The translations under genes and the position numbers were made by a program. The notes below the pieces were generated by a model, which saw only the letters and a program-made list of their open reading frames with translations, did not search any database and had not been told where the DNA came from. Source: Tous-C4FEB sp044356555 (GTDB lineage Bacteria; Verrucomicrobiota; Verrucomicrobiia; Opitutales; Opitutaceae). From it: DNA of 64,000 bases. The stretch covers positions 1 to 64,000 of the forward strand of contig JBIKWB010000007.1 in assembly GCA_044356555.1 (NCBI GenBank). Reading direction: 5' to 3'. Below are positions 8,715 through 18,163 of the stretch, one piece after another. Within the stretch, counting starts at the first letter, position 1. Each line of letters opens with the position of its first letter.

Positions 8715-9041
8715 TTAAGCCTTCTTCACAAAGCAGGCCTTCAGTGCAATCGGGCTGCCCTCAATCTTACACGCTATCTCGTGATCGCCTTCCACGAGCC
8801 GGATATTTTTCGCTTTGGTGCCAGCTTTCAGAACCTTTGAACCACCGCCGAGCTTCAGATCCTTTACGAGCGTCACCGTATCGCCTTCGCCCAGAATGTT
8901 GCCGTGTGCGTCTTTGACGACACGCATCGATTCGGGTTCGGGCGCCTTGGGCCACTCGTGGCCGCAGATTGAGCACTCCCAGTGACCTGAGTGATTGAGT
9001 GTTTGTTTAAGGGTGCCTTCCGGGCAGGCGGGATAAGTCAT
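8715..9041 (-). CDS. PhnA/YjdM family zinc-ribbon protein
   Basis: This is a small protein (108 residues from the ATG at 9041) of the PhnA/YjdM family. The N-terminus has a zinc ribbon with CPEG and CSICGHEW, and the C-terminal domain carries the typical DTVTLVKDLKLGGG and IEGSPIALKACFVKKA segments. The family was once linked to phosphonate use, but its exact role is unsettled. No phosphonate genes are nearby. A longer start at 9074 adds residues that do not fit the family. Confidence 0.88.
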   Translation of the reverse strand: MTYPACPEGTLKQTLNHSGHWECSICGHEWPKAPEPESMRVVKDAHGNILGEGDTVTLVKDLKLGGGSKVLKAGTKAKNIRLVEGDHEIACKIEGSPIALKACFVKKA

Positions 9042-9098
9042 TGCAAAGAAAAGAGAGCTTGAGCCCTCCTCCATGCCGAATGTGGGGCAGGGTCCCGG

Positions 9099-9824
9099 TC
9101 AGGATCGAACATCATACCAAAACCTGTCGGCGGCTTTCCGATCGTCGCCGCGGAAGAGTCTGCGAACAAACCCGGGATTCCGGACCAAATACCAGTCGCC
9201 AAACTGATCAAATTTGCGGCACGAGGTGACCAAGGGCGTCCGAACAAGCGTGCTCCACCGGCGATCCGTGCTTCGGCCATGCGCTTTCAAGCGTTGCGCG
9301 AAATCGACATCTTCGACGGAAACAAAATCCGGATTAAAACCGCCGATTGCCTCAAAGTCGCGCCGCCAAAACCAAAATTGGCCGTAGCTGACCCCGGTAA
9401 AAATCAGGTAGGGGAGAATCGCAAATCCGCTCGCGATAATTCCTAGCGACCAACGCTCTGGCAGAACGAGTGCGCCGCCGCCGACAACCCGGCCGGATTC
9501 AAGCCGCCGGGCGATTTCAGCCAGACTGCGCGCGTGCATCCGACTGTCGGCATCGCAGGTGACGATGATATCTCCGCGGGCGGCAGCCACCCCCGCGTTG
9601 CGAATCGTCGAGAGATTCTTCGCATCCTCACGCACGATCACGCAGCCGTGACTCCGGGCGATCTGCTCTGTGCCATCGGAGCAGCGATTGAGAACGACGA
9701 TTACCTCCACCGTAATTTCTGAGCCCTTCATCGCGAGGGCAACAGCCGCCAAGCACGAAGGCAAAAATGCCGATTCGTTATGGGCCGGAATGACGACGCT
9801 GATTTTTGGTGCGTGGATGGGCAA
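9099..9824 (-). CDS. Glycosyltransferase family 2 protein
   Basis: This is a GT-A fold glycosyltransferase (241 residues) that transfers a sugar from a nucleotide donor. ISVVIPAHNESAFL opens the Rossmann-like domain, CDADSR is the DxD metal site, and SVEDVDFAQRL matches the acceptor-site ED motif. There is one hydrophobic segment around LGIIASGFAILPYLIF. The start appears to be a TTG; there is no in-frame ATG near it. It lies alone between the PhnA-like gene and the divergent TonB receptor, so its acceptor is unknown. Confidence 0.85.
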   Translation of the reverse strand: MPIHAPKISVVIPAHNESAFLPSCLAAVALAMKGSEITVEVIVVLNRCSDGTEQIARSHGCVIVREDAKNLSTIRNAGVAAARGDIIVTCDADSRMHARSLAEIARRLESGRVVGGGALVLPERWSLGIIASGFAILPYLIFTGVSYGQFWFWRRDFEAIGGFNPDFVSVEDVDFAQRLKAHGRSTDRRWSTLVRTPLVTSCRKFDQFGDWYLVRNPGFVRRLFRGDDRKAADRFWYDVRS

Positions 9825-9943
9825 AGAGGCTGAATTGTGCCCAGTTTCTTTTGGGAATCAAACGTCGGCCACGCTTCCGAACAATTCGGGGCGAGCGGTG
9901 CGTTTTTTCAGGACTGTAACGTAAACGACGCTGGTTTGTTTCA

Positions 9944-12900
9944 ATGGGCCGTCACAGTTCGGGGGTGTTTTACCACAAACAACCAAACAAAACTTCGACC
10001 TTAAACTCGTCTTCAAGCCGGTCTCGTTCGGCCCAGGGTGCTCGGCGGATCCTGCTCACGGGGCTGCTGCTTCTGTCGGCTCATCCGATTTCGGCGGCGG
10101 AAAAGAGCGAGGTGGTCGAGCTCCAGAGTTTCGTTGTGACGGGCTCCAACATTAAGCGCACGGACATGGAGAAAGTCGTGCCCATCACAGTTCTCGATCA
10201 GGACGCGATGTCGGTGCGGAACGCACTTCTGCCCGTCGATATGCTCACGACGCTTCCCTCGGTGGTGAATCTCCCCGAAAACGAAACGCGGCTGGGGTCG
10301 TCGGGCGCCCGTGGCGATAACGCGAACATCAATCTCCGTAATCTTGGCGCTACCGGCACGCTCATCCTCGTTAACGGCCGCCGCATGGCGATCAATCCGA
10401 TGACCGCGGGTCTCTCCCAAGCCGTAAACGTCAACCAACTCCCGACTCAAGGCATCGAGCGCATTGAAGTGCTCCGCGACGGAGCCTCGGCGATTTATGG
10501 TTCCGATGCGGTGGGCGGCGTCATCAATTACGTGCTCAAGCGTGAGTTTGACGGCGCCGAGGTCGTCGTGCGGCAGGGCTTTACCGAGGCCGGCGGTGGC
10601 CAGAGCACGCAGGTCGCGCTCACGTTTGGGACCAAGTTTGCCCAAGGCCGCGGTCGTTTCTTCGGCACCGTCGAGACGCTCTATCGCGAGGCGATTTTCC
10701 TGCGCGACCGCGACTTTAGCTCGACCTCCAACTTGGCTTCGCAGGTTCCGGCCCCTTTCAACACCCTCGGCGGCCCTTTCGATGCGCGCACGGCCCGCGG
10801 TCGCTACCCGATTTTCCGGCTCGGCACCGCTACGGCGAGCAACTGGTTTCGCCCAGTTAACGGCACGCCCGCGCTGACGACCGTAGCGCCGACGTTTGCC
10901 GCCAACCCCGAGTTTTACCTCGATCTCAACGAATTCGGCATGGCGTCGCCTCGGATGGGGCGGGCTAATTCCTTCTTTTCAGCCGAGTTCGATCTGAGCA
11001 AGCAACTCACCGCGTTCGCGGATTTCTCCTACTACACGGCGGACTCGACGATGGTTCGCCAACCGCTCGCGCTCAACGCCCCGACTTCCGATAAGCTCGC
11101 GGTCATGGCGATCGACAATCCCTACAACCCTTACGGCTCCCGTTTCTTCAACGCTACCGGCGCTCCCAACGCCGACGGATCGCCGCGGCTCACCGGAGCA
11201 CCCCGAACCGTCAGCATTGTCTCGGTCACATTGCCCGACCTCGGGGTCGAAAAGATTTCAACTTCAGCCGATGTCGTGCGCTTCGCCGCCGGCCTCAAAG
11301 GCAAGATCGGGGAGACGTGGTCGTGGGAAGGTTCCGGATTCTATAATCAGGTCAACGGTGAGGACGAGGCCTTCCCCGACGTTCGCGAAAGTCTTTTGCT
11401 CCGGGCTCTGCAGCGCACCGATGCCAGCGCTTACAATCCCTTCGGCTACACCTTCAAGGTGCAGAATGGAGCCGTGGTGGCCGACCGTCCTTACAACAAC
11501 CCGGCTTCGGTCGTGGATTCGTTCTCCGCCGTCTATGCGCGCGAGGCGGAAAGCTCCATCGCCAGCGGCGACTTGCGGGTGACGGGGCGCGTGTTCCGTT
11601 GGTGGGGCGGCGACATCATGACTTCGCTTGGGAGTGAATTTCGCCAAGACAAGCTCGCCGATCTCCGGCCGCCGTTCAGCGGTGAAAATCCCGCCGGTTC
11701 GGGTCTTGAAACGACCGATAACGATTTTCTCCTCCATCCGCCCCGGCCCGATGTGATCGGGCAGCGCGACATTACGAGTTTCTACGCGGAAGTGGTCGTT
11801 CCCTTGGTGGGAGCCGAGCGTGGCATCCCGCTGATTAATACGCTTGATCTCACCGCCTCGGGCCGGCGCGAAACCTACAGCGATTTTGGCGACACCACGA
11901 AACCCAAGGTAGGCGTCAACTGGCGTCCGCTCTCGTGGCTGATGCTGCGCGGCTCCTACAACGAAGGCTTTATGGCCCCGAGCTTGGCGGCGTTGTTTAC
12001 CAGCCCGCGTTGGTCCATCTCCGCCGGAGCCGGCGATATCGACACTTACCGCAATCCCGTGACCAACGAAGGCGCCTACGTGCAGCGCACCTACTTCGGC
12101 GGCAATCCCAGCCTCAAGGCCTCGGAGTCCGAAGGTAAGACTTACGGCCTCGTGCTCGACGTGCCCGGCATCAAGGGCCTGAGCGTGACCGCCGACCAAT
12201 GGCGGATCGAGCGCACGAATCTTCTCGGCCAACGCAGCACGGCGCAGATTCGCGCGAGCGATGTCGGGCTGCTCCAAGCTTACACCCGGCAGCAACTCGC
12301 GGCGGGTCGGCCCATCGGTTCGATTGATCTCGGCAGCGGCACCCCGGCCTACAAAGGCGACCCCGACGTGGTGCGCTTTGCCGTGACGCCGGAAGACACC
12401 GCCGCTTTCGCTCCTTATAATGCCGCTAATCCCGGTAACGCCCAAGGCGTGGCCGGAAAGATTTTCTCCGTGAACCAACCCTTCATCAACGTCGCGACCA
12501 GCGAGCACGAGGGCGTTGATCTCGGCCTGCGTTACGTGCTGCCGACGCTGCCTTTCGGCACCGTGGTGTTGAACTCCGACTGGGCTTACCTTTCCCGTTC
12601 CCGCTCCGTGCAACGCCCCGCGAATCTCCCGGCGATCAAGAGCGACGATCTCAATGTGAACGGAGTCTCCCGCTGGCGCGGCACCACCAACGTTACGTGG
12701 CGCCGGGGAGCGTGGACCACCAATCTCGGTGCGTATTACGTTGGGCCGACTCAGGACTCGGGCGCCGCGCTACCGGCGGCCACGGCCGCGGCAACCTTCG
12801 AGGCGCTCGGCCGGCCGGCCTATATCGCCAAGCACTTCACGGGCGGCGCATTTGTTTACCGCTACGTCGTGGAATCCACGATCAGTTATAATCTCTCGGT

Positions 12901-13084
12901 CGGGTATCGCTTTGAGAGCCGGCCGTCGTCGTGGCTGAGTGGGACGCGGGTTCGCCTTGGAGTCGCCAATCTCACGGACAAGGCGCCGCCGATTTCCTCG
13001 GGTGGGTTCGGGTATAGCCCGGGCGTTAGCCAGAACTTGCTCGCCGGCCGCTCGTGGTCGTTTGAAGTGACAAAGAAATTCTGA
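9944..13084 (+). CDS. TonB-dependent receptor
   Basis: This is an outer-membrane active transporter (1046 residues). A rather long charged N-terminus precedes a signal sequence (about 35-52, ending in ISAAEK). Then come a TonB-box-like stretch (ELQSFVVTGSNI), the plug domain (about 65-190, with NLRNLGATGTLILVNGRR and GIERIEVLRDGASAIYGSDAVGGVINYV) and a beta-barrel ending in an aromatic residue (VTKKF). There is no STN signalling domain. The plug resembles receptors for carbohydrate-like substrates in this phylum, but the ligand cannot be read from sequence. The next gene follows after 5 nt. Confidence 0.95.
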   Translation: MGRHSSGVFYHKQPNKTSTLNSSSSRSRSAQGARRILLTGLLLLSAHPISAAEKSEVVELQSFVVTGSNIKRTDMEKVVPITVLDQDAMSVRNALLPVDMLTTLPSVVNLPENETRLGSSGARGDNANINLRNLGATGTLILVNGRRMAINPMTAGLSQAVNVNQLPTQGIERIEVLRDGASAIYGSDAVGGVINYVLKREFDGAEVVVRQGFTEAGGGQSTQVALTFGTKFAQGRGRFFGTVETLYREAIFLRDRDFSSTSNLASQVPAPFNTLGGPFDARTARGRYPIFRLGTATASNWFRPVNGTPALTTVAPTFAANPEFYLDLNEFGMASPRMGRANSFFSAEFDLSKQLTAFADFSYYTADSTMVRQPLALNAPTSDKLAVMAIDNPYNPYGSRFFNATGAPNADGSPRLTGAPRTVSIVSVTLPDLGVEKISTSADVVRFAAGLKGKIGETWSWEGSGFYNQVNGEDEAFPDVRESLLLRALQRTDASAYNPFGYTFKVQNGAVVADRPYNNPASVVDSFSAVYAREAESSIASGDLRVTGRVFRWWGGDIMTSLGSEFRQDKLADLRPPFSGENPAGSGLETTDNDFLLHPPRPDVIGQRDITSFYAEVVVPLVGAERGIPLINTLDLTASGRRETYSDFGDTTKPKVGVNWRPLSWLMLRGSYNEGFMAPSLAALFTSPRWSISAGAGDIDTYRNPVTNEGAYVQRTYFGGNPSLKASESEGKTYGLVLDVPGIKGLSVTADQWRIERTNLLGQRSTAQIRASDVGLLQAYTRQQLAAGRPIGSIDLGSGTPAYKGDPDVVRFAVTPEDTAAFAPYNAANPGNAQGVAGKIFSVNQPFINVATSEHEGVDLGLRYVLPTLPFGTVVLNSDWAYLSRSRSVQRPANLPAIKSDDLNVNGVSRWRGTTNVTWRRGAWTTNLGAYYVGPTQDSGAALPAATAAATFEALGRPAYIAKHFTGGAFVYRYVVESTISYNLSVGYRFESRPSSWLSGTRVRLGVANLTDKAPPISSGGFGYSPGVSQNLLAGRSWSFEVTKKF

Positions 13085-13089
13085 ACCCG

Positions 13090-13992
13090 GTGAAATCCTT
13101 CGCACGCTGCGTCTTGTTCGGTTTTGTTGCGTTCGCCCCGGGGCACGCGGCGGAGAAATCCGCCGACCCGGTCCGCGAGGCGACCCGCGTCTGGCTCGCC
13201 TCGCTCCCGGCCGCGCCGAAAGCCGAGCTGGCGCACCATGGTTTGGTGGCCGAAGAAGTGCGACGCTGGAAGCCGCGGGGCGCCAACCAAGGCGTGGCCG
13301 TGGACGCGAAGCACTTCTACGGCATCGGAAATTATGTCGTGGGCAAATACGACAAGGTTTCCGGGGAGCGGGTGGCCGAGTGGGTCGGGCTGCGGGGCGG
13401 GGCGACGGTCCACCTTAACGGCGGCCTGATTCAAGACGGTCAACTGGTGCTGGCGCATTCGAATTTCCCTCAACTGCCGATGGCGAGTTCGCTGGAGTAT
13501 TTTGATCCGGCCAGCGTCCGGCCGGTGAAGTCGGTTAGCCTTGGCATCCGGCACGGTTCGCTCACATGGGCCGAAAAGAAAGATGGTTTCTGGTGGGCGT
13601 GCTTCGCGCATTACAATGACCAAGGCACCGCGCCCGGCACGGACAACCGATCGACGATGGTCGGCAAGTTCGACGAGAATTGGCAGCTGCTGGAATCATG
13701 GTTGTTCCCGCCGCAGGTTGTTGCGAGCTGGGGCAAGAGCAGTTGTTCCGGCGGCAGCTGGGGCGACGACGGCCTGCTCTACACCACGGGGCACGATGCG
13801 TCGGAACTTTACGTGCTTCGATTGCCCAAGATGGGCGTCACGCTTGAGTATGTGACGATGATCAAGGTTCCGTTTGAAGGGCAGTCCTGGGCCTGGGACC
13901 GGACTGATCGGCGGGTGATTTACGGGATCATCCGTCGGACCGGAGAGGTAGTTGTCGCGAAGGTTCCTGAGCTTCCGGCAGCGCTGCGTTAG
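13090..13992 (+). CDS. Secreted beta-propeller-like protein of unknown function
   Basis: The family is not recognised with certainty. The 300-residue product starts with GTG and a signal peptide (about 1-20, FARCVLFGFVAFAPGHAA). The rest shows repeated short beta-strand blades with aromatic and glycine turns (GVAVDAKHFYGIGNY, GSLTWAEKKDGFWWACFAHY, GQSWAWDRTDRRVIYGIIRR), as in YncE- or cycloisomerase-like propellers. It lies 5 nt after the TonB receptor and is probably co-expressed, perhaps binding or processing the same ligand. Its stop codon overlaps that of the convergent ABC transporter by 4 nt (TTAG). Confidence 0.75.
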   Translation: MKSFARCVLFGFVAFAPGHAAEKSADPVREATRVWLASLPAAPKAELAHHGLVAEEVRRWKPRGANQGVAVDAKHFYGIGNYVVGKYDKVSGERVAEWVGLRGGATVHLNGGLIQDGQLVLAHSNFPQLPMASSLEYFDPASVRPVKSVSLGIRHGSLTWAEKKDGFWWACFAHYNDQGTAPGTDNRSTMVGKFDENWQLLESWLFPPQVVASWGKSSCSGGSWGDDGLLYTTGHDASELYVLRLPKMGVTLEYVTMIKVPFEGQSWAWDRTDRRVIYGIIRRTGEVVVAKVPELPAALR

Positions 13993-15851
13993 TGCGGAGC
14001 CTCTTTCTGGCCGAATTGAAGTGTGCTTAGCCGGCGATAGAGCCCGTCGGATTTGGCCGACAATTCTTCGTGGGTGCCAAGTTCGACGATGCGTCCGGCG
14101 TCGAGCACCGCGATCCGGTCGGCGGTGCGGATCGTGGCGAGGCGATGGGCGACGATGAAGGTCGTGCGACCCTGCATGAGGCGCTCGAGCGCGATCTGCA
14201 CCAGGCGTTCGCTCTCGCTGTCAAGGGAGCTCGTGGCCTCGTCGAGAATCAGGATCGCGGGGTTTTTGAGAATCGCCCGGGCGATGGCGATGCGCTGGCG
14301 TTGGCCGCCCGAAAGCTGGATGCCTCGGTCGCCGACGAGGGTCGCGTAGCCGTCGGGAAAGGCGGCGATGAAGTCATGGGCGTTGGCCAGCCGGGCCGCC
14401 TCACGCACCGCCGCGTCATCGGCCTCGGGCCGGCCATAGACGATATTCTCCGCGATCGTGCCGCCGAAGAGCAGCACATCCTGCGGGACGATGGCCATCT
14501 GCCCGCGCAACCACGCCAACGGATAGTCCCGCGCGTCGCGATCATCGATCAGCAGGCGGCCGGAATCGGGCACGTAGAAACGCAGCAGCAGGGCGGTGAG
14601 AGTCGATTTGCCGGCGCCGCTGGGGCCGACCAAGGCGATGCGCTCGCCGGAACGCGCGCTCAGCGAAACGGAGTGGAGCACGGTGATATCGGGCCGCGAC
14701 GGGTAACGGAAACTCACGGCGTCGAAGGCGACTTCGCCGCGGAGCCGGGTGGGCAGGGGCGTAAGCGTGGCGGTAGCGAGCGGAGCGGCGCCGGTGGTTT
14801 CCTCGGCGGGCTCGCGGAGAAGTTCGCGGACCCGCTGGGTGGCGCCTACGGTTTTTTGGATCTGGCTGAAGAGCTCCGCCGATTGCCCCATCGCGCCTGC
14901 GACAAAGGTCGTATAGAGGACGAAACGCGTGAGTTGGCCCGGCGTGATCCCTCCGCTCTGGAGCAATCCGGCGCCGAACCAGAGCACGATCACGATACCG
15001 CCAAAAAGCGCCACGATGAAGAACGCGACGAACACCGCCCGCAACCATGCCGCGCTGAGGGCGGCGGCCAGCACGCGAGAATTGGCGCGGTCATAGCGAC
15101 CGAGCTCGAAGGCTTCGTTGGCGAAGGCCTTGACGCTGGCGATCGCCTGCAGCGTTTCCTCAACGATCGTGTTGGTCGAAGCGAGTTGATCTTGGGTTTC
15201 GCGCGAGAATCTCCGCAACCGGCGCCCGAAGAAGACGGCGGCTCCGATGAGCAGCGGCAAGGTGCCGAGCATGACCGCGGTGAGTTGTCCGGAGGTGAGA
15301 GAAATCATTGTGAGGCCGCCGAGGAGAAACACGGATTGACGGCACATCTGGGGGAGCGCGTCGATGAGGGCTCCCTCGATCTGGGCGACGTCGGTCGTGA
15401 TGCGGCTGGTGAGTTCGCCGACGCGGCGTTGGGCGAAAAAGCCCATCGGCAAGGAGATCAGGCGCCCGTAGCAATCGCGGCGCAGATCGGCGAGTGCGCT
15501 CTGGCCGACACGGTTGAAGGCGAGGGCGCTGTTGAACGAGGCGAGCGCCTGAAACCCGACGGAGATCGCGAGCAGCAACGCCACTTGGTTCAAGGAGGGA
15601 GCACCCAGCCAACCGAGCTGAACCCCGCCCGGGTTCATCGCCGCATCGATCAACGAGCCGGCGAGCAACGGAAACGCGAGACCGAGCGAGGCGCTGAGAA
15701 AGAGGGTCGCGAGGCCCGAGCAGAACCGCACGCGGTAGGGACGGACGTAACGGGCCAAGGCGAACGTTTCCCGCAGCGTCTCGCGGTTGAGCGGAGTCTT
15801 GGGCAGATTTTCGTGGGCGAGTTCGGTTTGAGCGGCGGTGCGGCGGGCCAT
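13989..15851 (-). CDS. ABC exporter, fused permease and ATPase
   Basis: This is a half-transporter of the MsbA/BmrA type (620 residues). The N-terminal half has about six membrane helices. The C-terminal ATPase has Walker A GPSGAGKST, signature LSGGQRQRIAIARA, Walker B ILILDEATSSLD and the switch histidine in VAHRLATI. The ATG at 15851 is preferred because the residues upstream of it look non-coding. It should work as a homodimer exporting a hydrophobic or lipid-like substrate. It is not part of an obvious operon. Confidence 0.93.
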   Translation of the reverse strand: MARRTAAQTELAHENLPKTPLNRETLRETFALARYVRPYRVRFCSGLATLFLSASLGLAFPLLAGSLIDAAMNPGGVQLGWLGAPSLNQVALLLAISVGFQALASFNSALAFNRVGQSALADLRRDCYGRLISLPMGFFAQRRVGELTSRITTDVAQIEGALIDALPQMCRQSVFLLGGLTMISLTSGQLTAVMLGTLPLLIGAAVFFGRRLRRFSRETQDQLASTNTIVEETLQAIASVKAFANEAFELGRYDRANSRVLAAALSAAWLRAVFVAFFIVALFGGIVIVLWFGAGLLQSGGITPGQLTRFVLYTTFVAGAMGQSAELFSQIQKTVGATQRVRELLREPAEETTGAAPLATATLTPLPTRLRGEVAFDAVSFRYPSRPDITVLHSVSLSARSGERIALVGPSGAGKSTLTALLLRFYVPDSGRLLIDDRDARDYPLAWLRGQMAIVPQDVLLFGGTIAENIVYGRPEADDAAVREAARLANAHDFIAAFPDGYATLVGDRGIQLSGGQRQRIAIARAILKNPAILILDEATSSLDSESERLVQIALERLMQGRTTFIVAHRLATIRTADRIAVLDAGRIVELGTHEELSAKSDGLYRRLSTLQFGQKEAPH

Positions 15852-15948
15852 GCGGGGAATCTCGCGGGATCGGACGGGAAACACAAACGATTCACCGCGC
15901 GCCGCGAATCTGGTTGCTCCGGGTTCGAAATGCCCCCGGCCTTGCCGC

Positions 15949-16083
15949 ATGGGAGCCAAATACCTGCCGACCGTCCGGGATCAAAAAGCGAGTCTGCGCT
16001 TTCAACAGATTCAACAGCGCAAACTGCAGGCGAAGAAAGCCTCCGCCTCGACGCCGTCGCCCAAGCCGTCGCCAAAGAAGTAG
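15949..16083 (+). CDS. Possible small basic protein (44 aa)
   Basis: This short frame is divergent from the ABC exporter and 26 nt upstream of the YkgJ-like gene. The product is lysine- and glutamine-rich (SLRFQQIQQRKLQAKKAS) with a Ser/Pro/Lys tail (TPSPKPSPKK). The non-random composition and tight spacing suggest a real small gene. I do not recognise a family, and it could be chance coding in GC-rich DNA. Confidence 0.4.
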   Translation: MGAKYLPTVRDQKASLRFQQIQQRKLQAKKASASTPSPKPSPKK

Positions 16084-16109
16084 TCTGCGGCGAATCACAC
16101 CGCGGTCCC

Positions 16110-16859
16110 ATGGGCGCCGAGTTTACCGACGAGGAAGAGGATCTCTTTAACGAGACCGGCGGAGCGGTGCTCAAGCGGCTGCGCAAAACCCGCAATCCGG
16201 GAGATCTGCTCGCGCTGCTGCGGAGCGAGCACAAGCGGTTTGACCGGGCCTATGCGGCGGCCCCGATTGCCGCGCGGGAATCGGTCGCGTGTCGGGCGGG
16301 TTGCGATGCGTGCTGTCACGTCCCGGTGGGCGTGCAGGCCCACGAAGTCCTGATCGTGGCCGAGTTCATCCAGAAAAACTTTTCACCGGAGGAATTGGAT
16401 GCGGTAATTGCGCGAACGTCGGCGCATCGCACGGCGTTTGCGAACAAGGACAACCGGGAGCGTTCAGAGTTGAGAACGCCTTGTCCGATGCTGAAGGCCG
16501 GCAGTTGCACGATCTACGAATCGAGGCCGGAAGCCTGTCGGTCGCACCATAGTCACAGCGCGGCGGCGTGCGGGCTGAATCTCGATCCGACGCGCGAGGA
16601 GATTGATGTCTTTGTCCCGGGGGTGCGCGGGCGGATGTTTGCCGTGATGCTCGGGATCGACCAAGCCGTGGCGGAGGCGGGTTTTGACGGTCAGGCTTAC
16701 GATTTCGGCTCGGCGCTGCACGAGGCTTTGACCGACAGCATGGGCGCGATTCGCTGGATGCGGCGGGAGCCGGCGTTTCCGGAGTCGTGCTGGGAAGAAG
16801 TGCCGGGGAGTTTGGATGACGATGCCGGGGTCATCCGGGCGGAAGGGTTTTTTCAGTGA
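16110..16859 (+). CDS. YkgJ-family cysteine cluster protein
   Basis: This is a cytoplasmic protein of the YkgJ/UPF0153 (zinc- or iron-chelating) family, 249 residues from ATG 16110. It shows CRAGCDACCHVPVG at about residue 60 and the second metal-binding block CPMLKAGSCTIYESRPEACR. The biochemical role of the family is not settled. The same frame stays open far upstream across the ABC gene's antisense strand, but codon sense and family length favour the start given here. Confidence 0.85.
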   Translation: MGAEFTDEEEDLFNETGGAVLKRLRKTRNPGDLLALLRSEHKRFDRAYAAAPIAARESVACRAGCDACCHVPVGVQAHEVLIVAEFIQKNFSPEELDAVIARTSAHRTAFANKDNRERSELRTPCPMLKAGSCTIYESRPEACRSHHSHSAAACGLNLDPTREEIDVFVPGVRGRMFAVMLGIDQAVAEAGFDGQAYDFGSALHEALTDSMGAIRWMRREPAFPESCWEEVPGSLDDDAGVIRAEGFFQ

Positions 16860-16932
16860 ACGGTCGGCTCGGAGGACTGCGAACCCGGATGGAAGTTGAA
16901 ATCAGACCGGAGCTTGATCCGGTCCGAGGTCC

Positions 16933-18156
16933 GTGTGTGCTCTGCCGGTGCTGACGACCATCCGACGAACGGAGTATGCCGAGCTGATCGGGCTTTTTTT
17001 TCTGATCGGGGCGGCGTTGGGCATGTGGTTCGTGCCGCTCAGCACGGTGCTTGAACGGCATGGATTCGCCCACATCCGGCCGTATGCTTTTGCGGTATCG
17101 GGCGTGGCGGCGTTCGTGTCGCCGTTGTTGTTCGGCGCGGTGGCGGACCGCCATGCGTCACCGGTAAAGGTCCTGCGCTGGCTCGCGCTCGCGACGGCGG
17201 GATCCATGGCCCTGGCGAGTGCGGCGATTCAGAACGAGCTCAGCTCATGGGCGGTGCTCGCCTTGATCCAACTGCACGCGTTCTGCTCGGCGCCGACTTG
17301 GAGTATCGCTTCCACGATTGTTTTTGCGCGGCTGGCAGACGGGAAGAAGGAGTTCGGTCCGATTCGGGCCATGGCGACGCTGGGCTGGATGGCGGGTTGT
17401 CTGGCCGTCAGCGCGGTGGGTGCGGATGACTCGACGCTGGCGGGGTATGGTGGGGCGCTGATCTGGCTGGTGGTGAGCGGAATCACGTTTTGGTTGCCGG
17501 CGTTGGCGGCACCTAAGTCGGTGGCAAATCTCACGTGGAGTCAGCGGATGGGGTATGATGCGTTGTCGCTGCTCAAGAACCGCGATCACCGCGTGGTCTT
17601 TCTGACGGTGGCTCTGTTTACGATTCCGGTGGCGGCGTTTTATCCGTATTCGCCGCTGAATCTGCGCGAGCTCGGATTTTCCCACACCGTGGCTTGGATG
17701 AGTCTGGGGCAAGTCACGGAGGTGATCGCGATGCTGGCGCTCGGTGCGCTGATGCTGCGGTTTCGGCTGAAGTGGATCATTGTGGGTGGGCTCGCGCTCG
17801 GGGTGGTGCGTTTCGGATTGGCGGCGACCGATTCGTCCTGGGGAATTTTGGCGGCGATCGTGCTCCATGGCGCATCGTTCACCTTGGTGTCGATCACCGC
17901 ACAGATTTACATCGATGAGCGGGTCGATCCGGCATGGCGGGCGCGGGCGCAGGCGTTGATGTCGCTTTTAAACGGCGGCATCGGAAATATGATCGGTTAC
18001 CTCGGCTCCGGCGCATGGTTCGTCGCGTGTTCGGCGGGAGGGACGACGCGCTGGCCGATGTTTTGGAGCGGCCTTTCGGCGACGATGGCGGCGGTCCTGA
18101 TTTTCTTTCTGCTGATGTATCGGGGCCGGGGCGCGCGGGACAGCAAAGTCGTCTAG
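16933..18156 (+). CDS. MFS transporter of the nucleoside:H+ symporter type
   Basis: This is an integral membrane transporter with about 12 hydrophobic helices across 407 residues. It starts at GTG 16933 just before RRTEYAELIGLFFLIGAA. The layout (FLIGAALGMWFVPLSTVLERHG, the loop ADRHASP, and the late segment QIYIDERVDPAWRARAQAL) is like that of bacterial NupG/XapB-type members of the major facilitator superfamily. The substrate is uncertain; nucleosides are only a family-level guess. A 7-bp hairpin (16905-16924) lies immediately ahead of the start. Confidence 0.85.
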   Translation: MCALPVLTTIRRTEYAELIGLFFLIGAALGMWFVPLSTVLERHGFAHIRPYAFAVSGVAAFVSPLLFGAVADRHASPVKVLRWLALATAGSMALASAAIQNELSSWAVLALIQLHAFCSAPTWSIASTIVFARLADGKKEFGPIRAMATLGWMAGCLAVSAVGADDSTLAGYGGALIWLVVSGITFWLPALAAPKSVANLTWSQRMGYDALSLLKNRDHRVVFLTVALFTIPVAAFYPYSPLNLRELGFSHTVAWMSLGQVTEVIAMLALGALMLRFRLKWIIVGGLALGVVRFGLAATDSSWGILAAIVLHGASFTLVSITAQIYIDERVDPAWRARAQALMSLLNGGIGNMIGYLGSGAWFVACSAGGTTRWPMFWSGLSATMAAVLIFFLLMYRGRGARDSKVV

Positions 18157-18163
18157 CTCAGGG

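Noticed and set aside
11264..12613. 449-residue open frame on the minus strand inside the TonB receptor
   Set aside because: It is an antisense shadow of the barrel coding sequence without recognisable motifs.
14070..16109. Very long open plus-strand frame antisense to the ABC exporter, continuous with the YkgJ-like gene
   Set aside because: The ABC gene on the other strand has all its motifs. The frame's composition (Arg/Gly/Ala/Glu-rich, no domains) is the usual antisense shadow in GC-rich DNA. Only the part from 16110 is supported.
16905..16924. 7-bp perfect hairpin (GACCGGA/TCCGGTC) before the MFS gene
   Set aside because: There is no T tract and such short GC-rich palindromes are expected by chance here, so no terminator is called.
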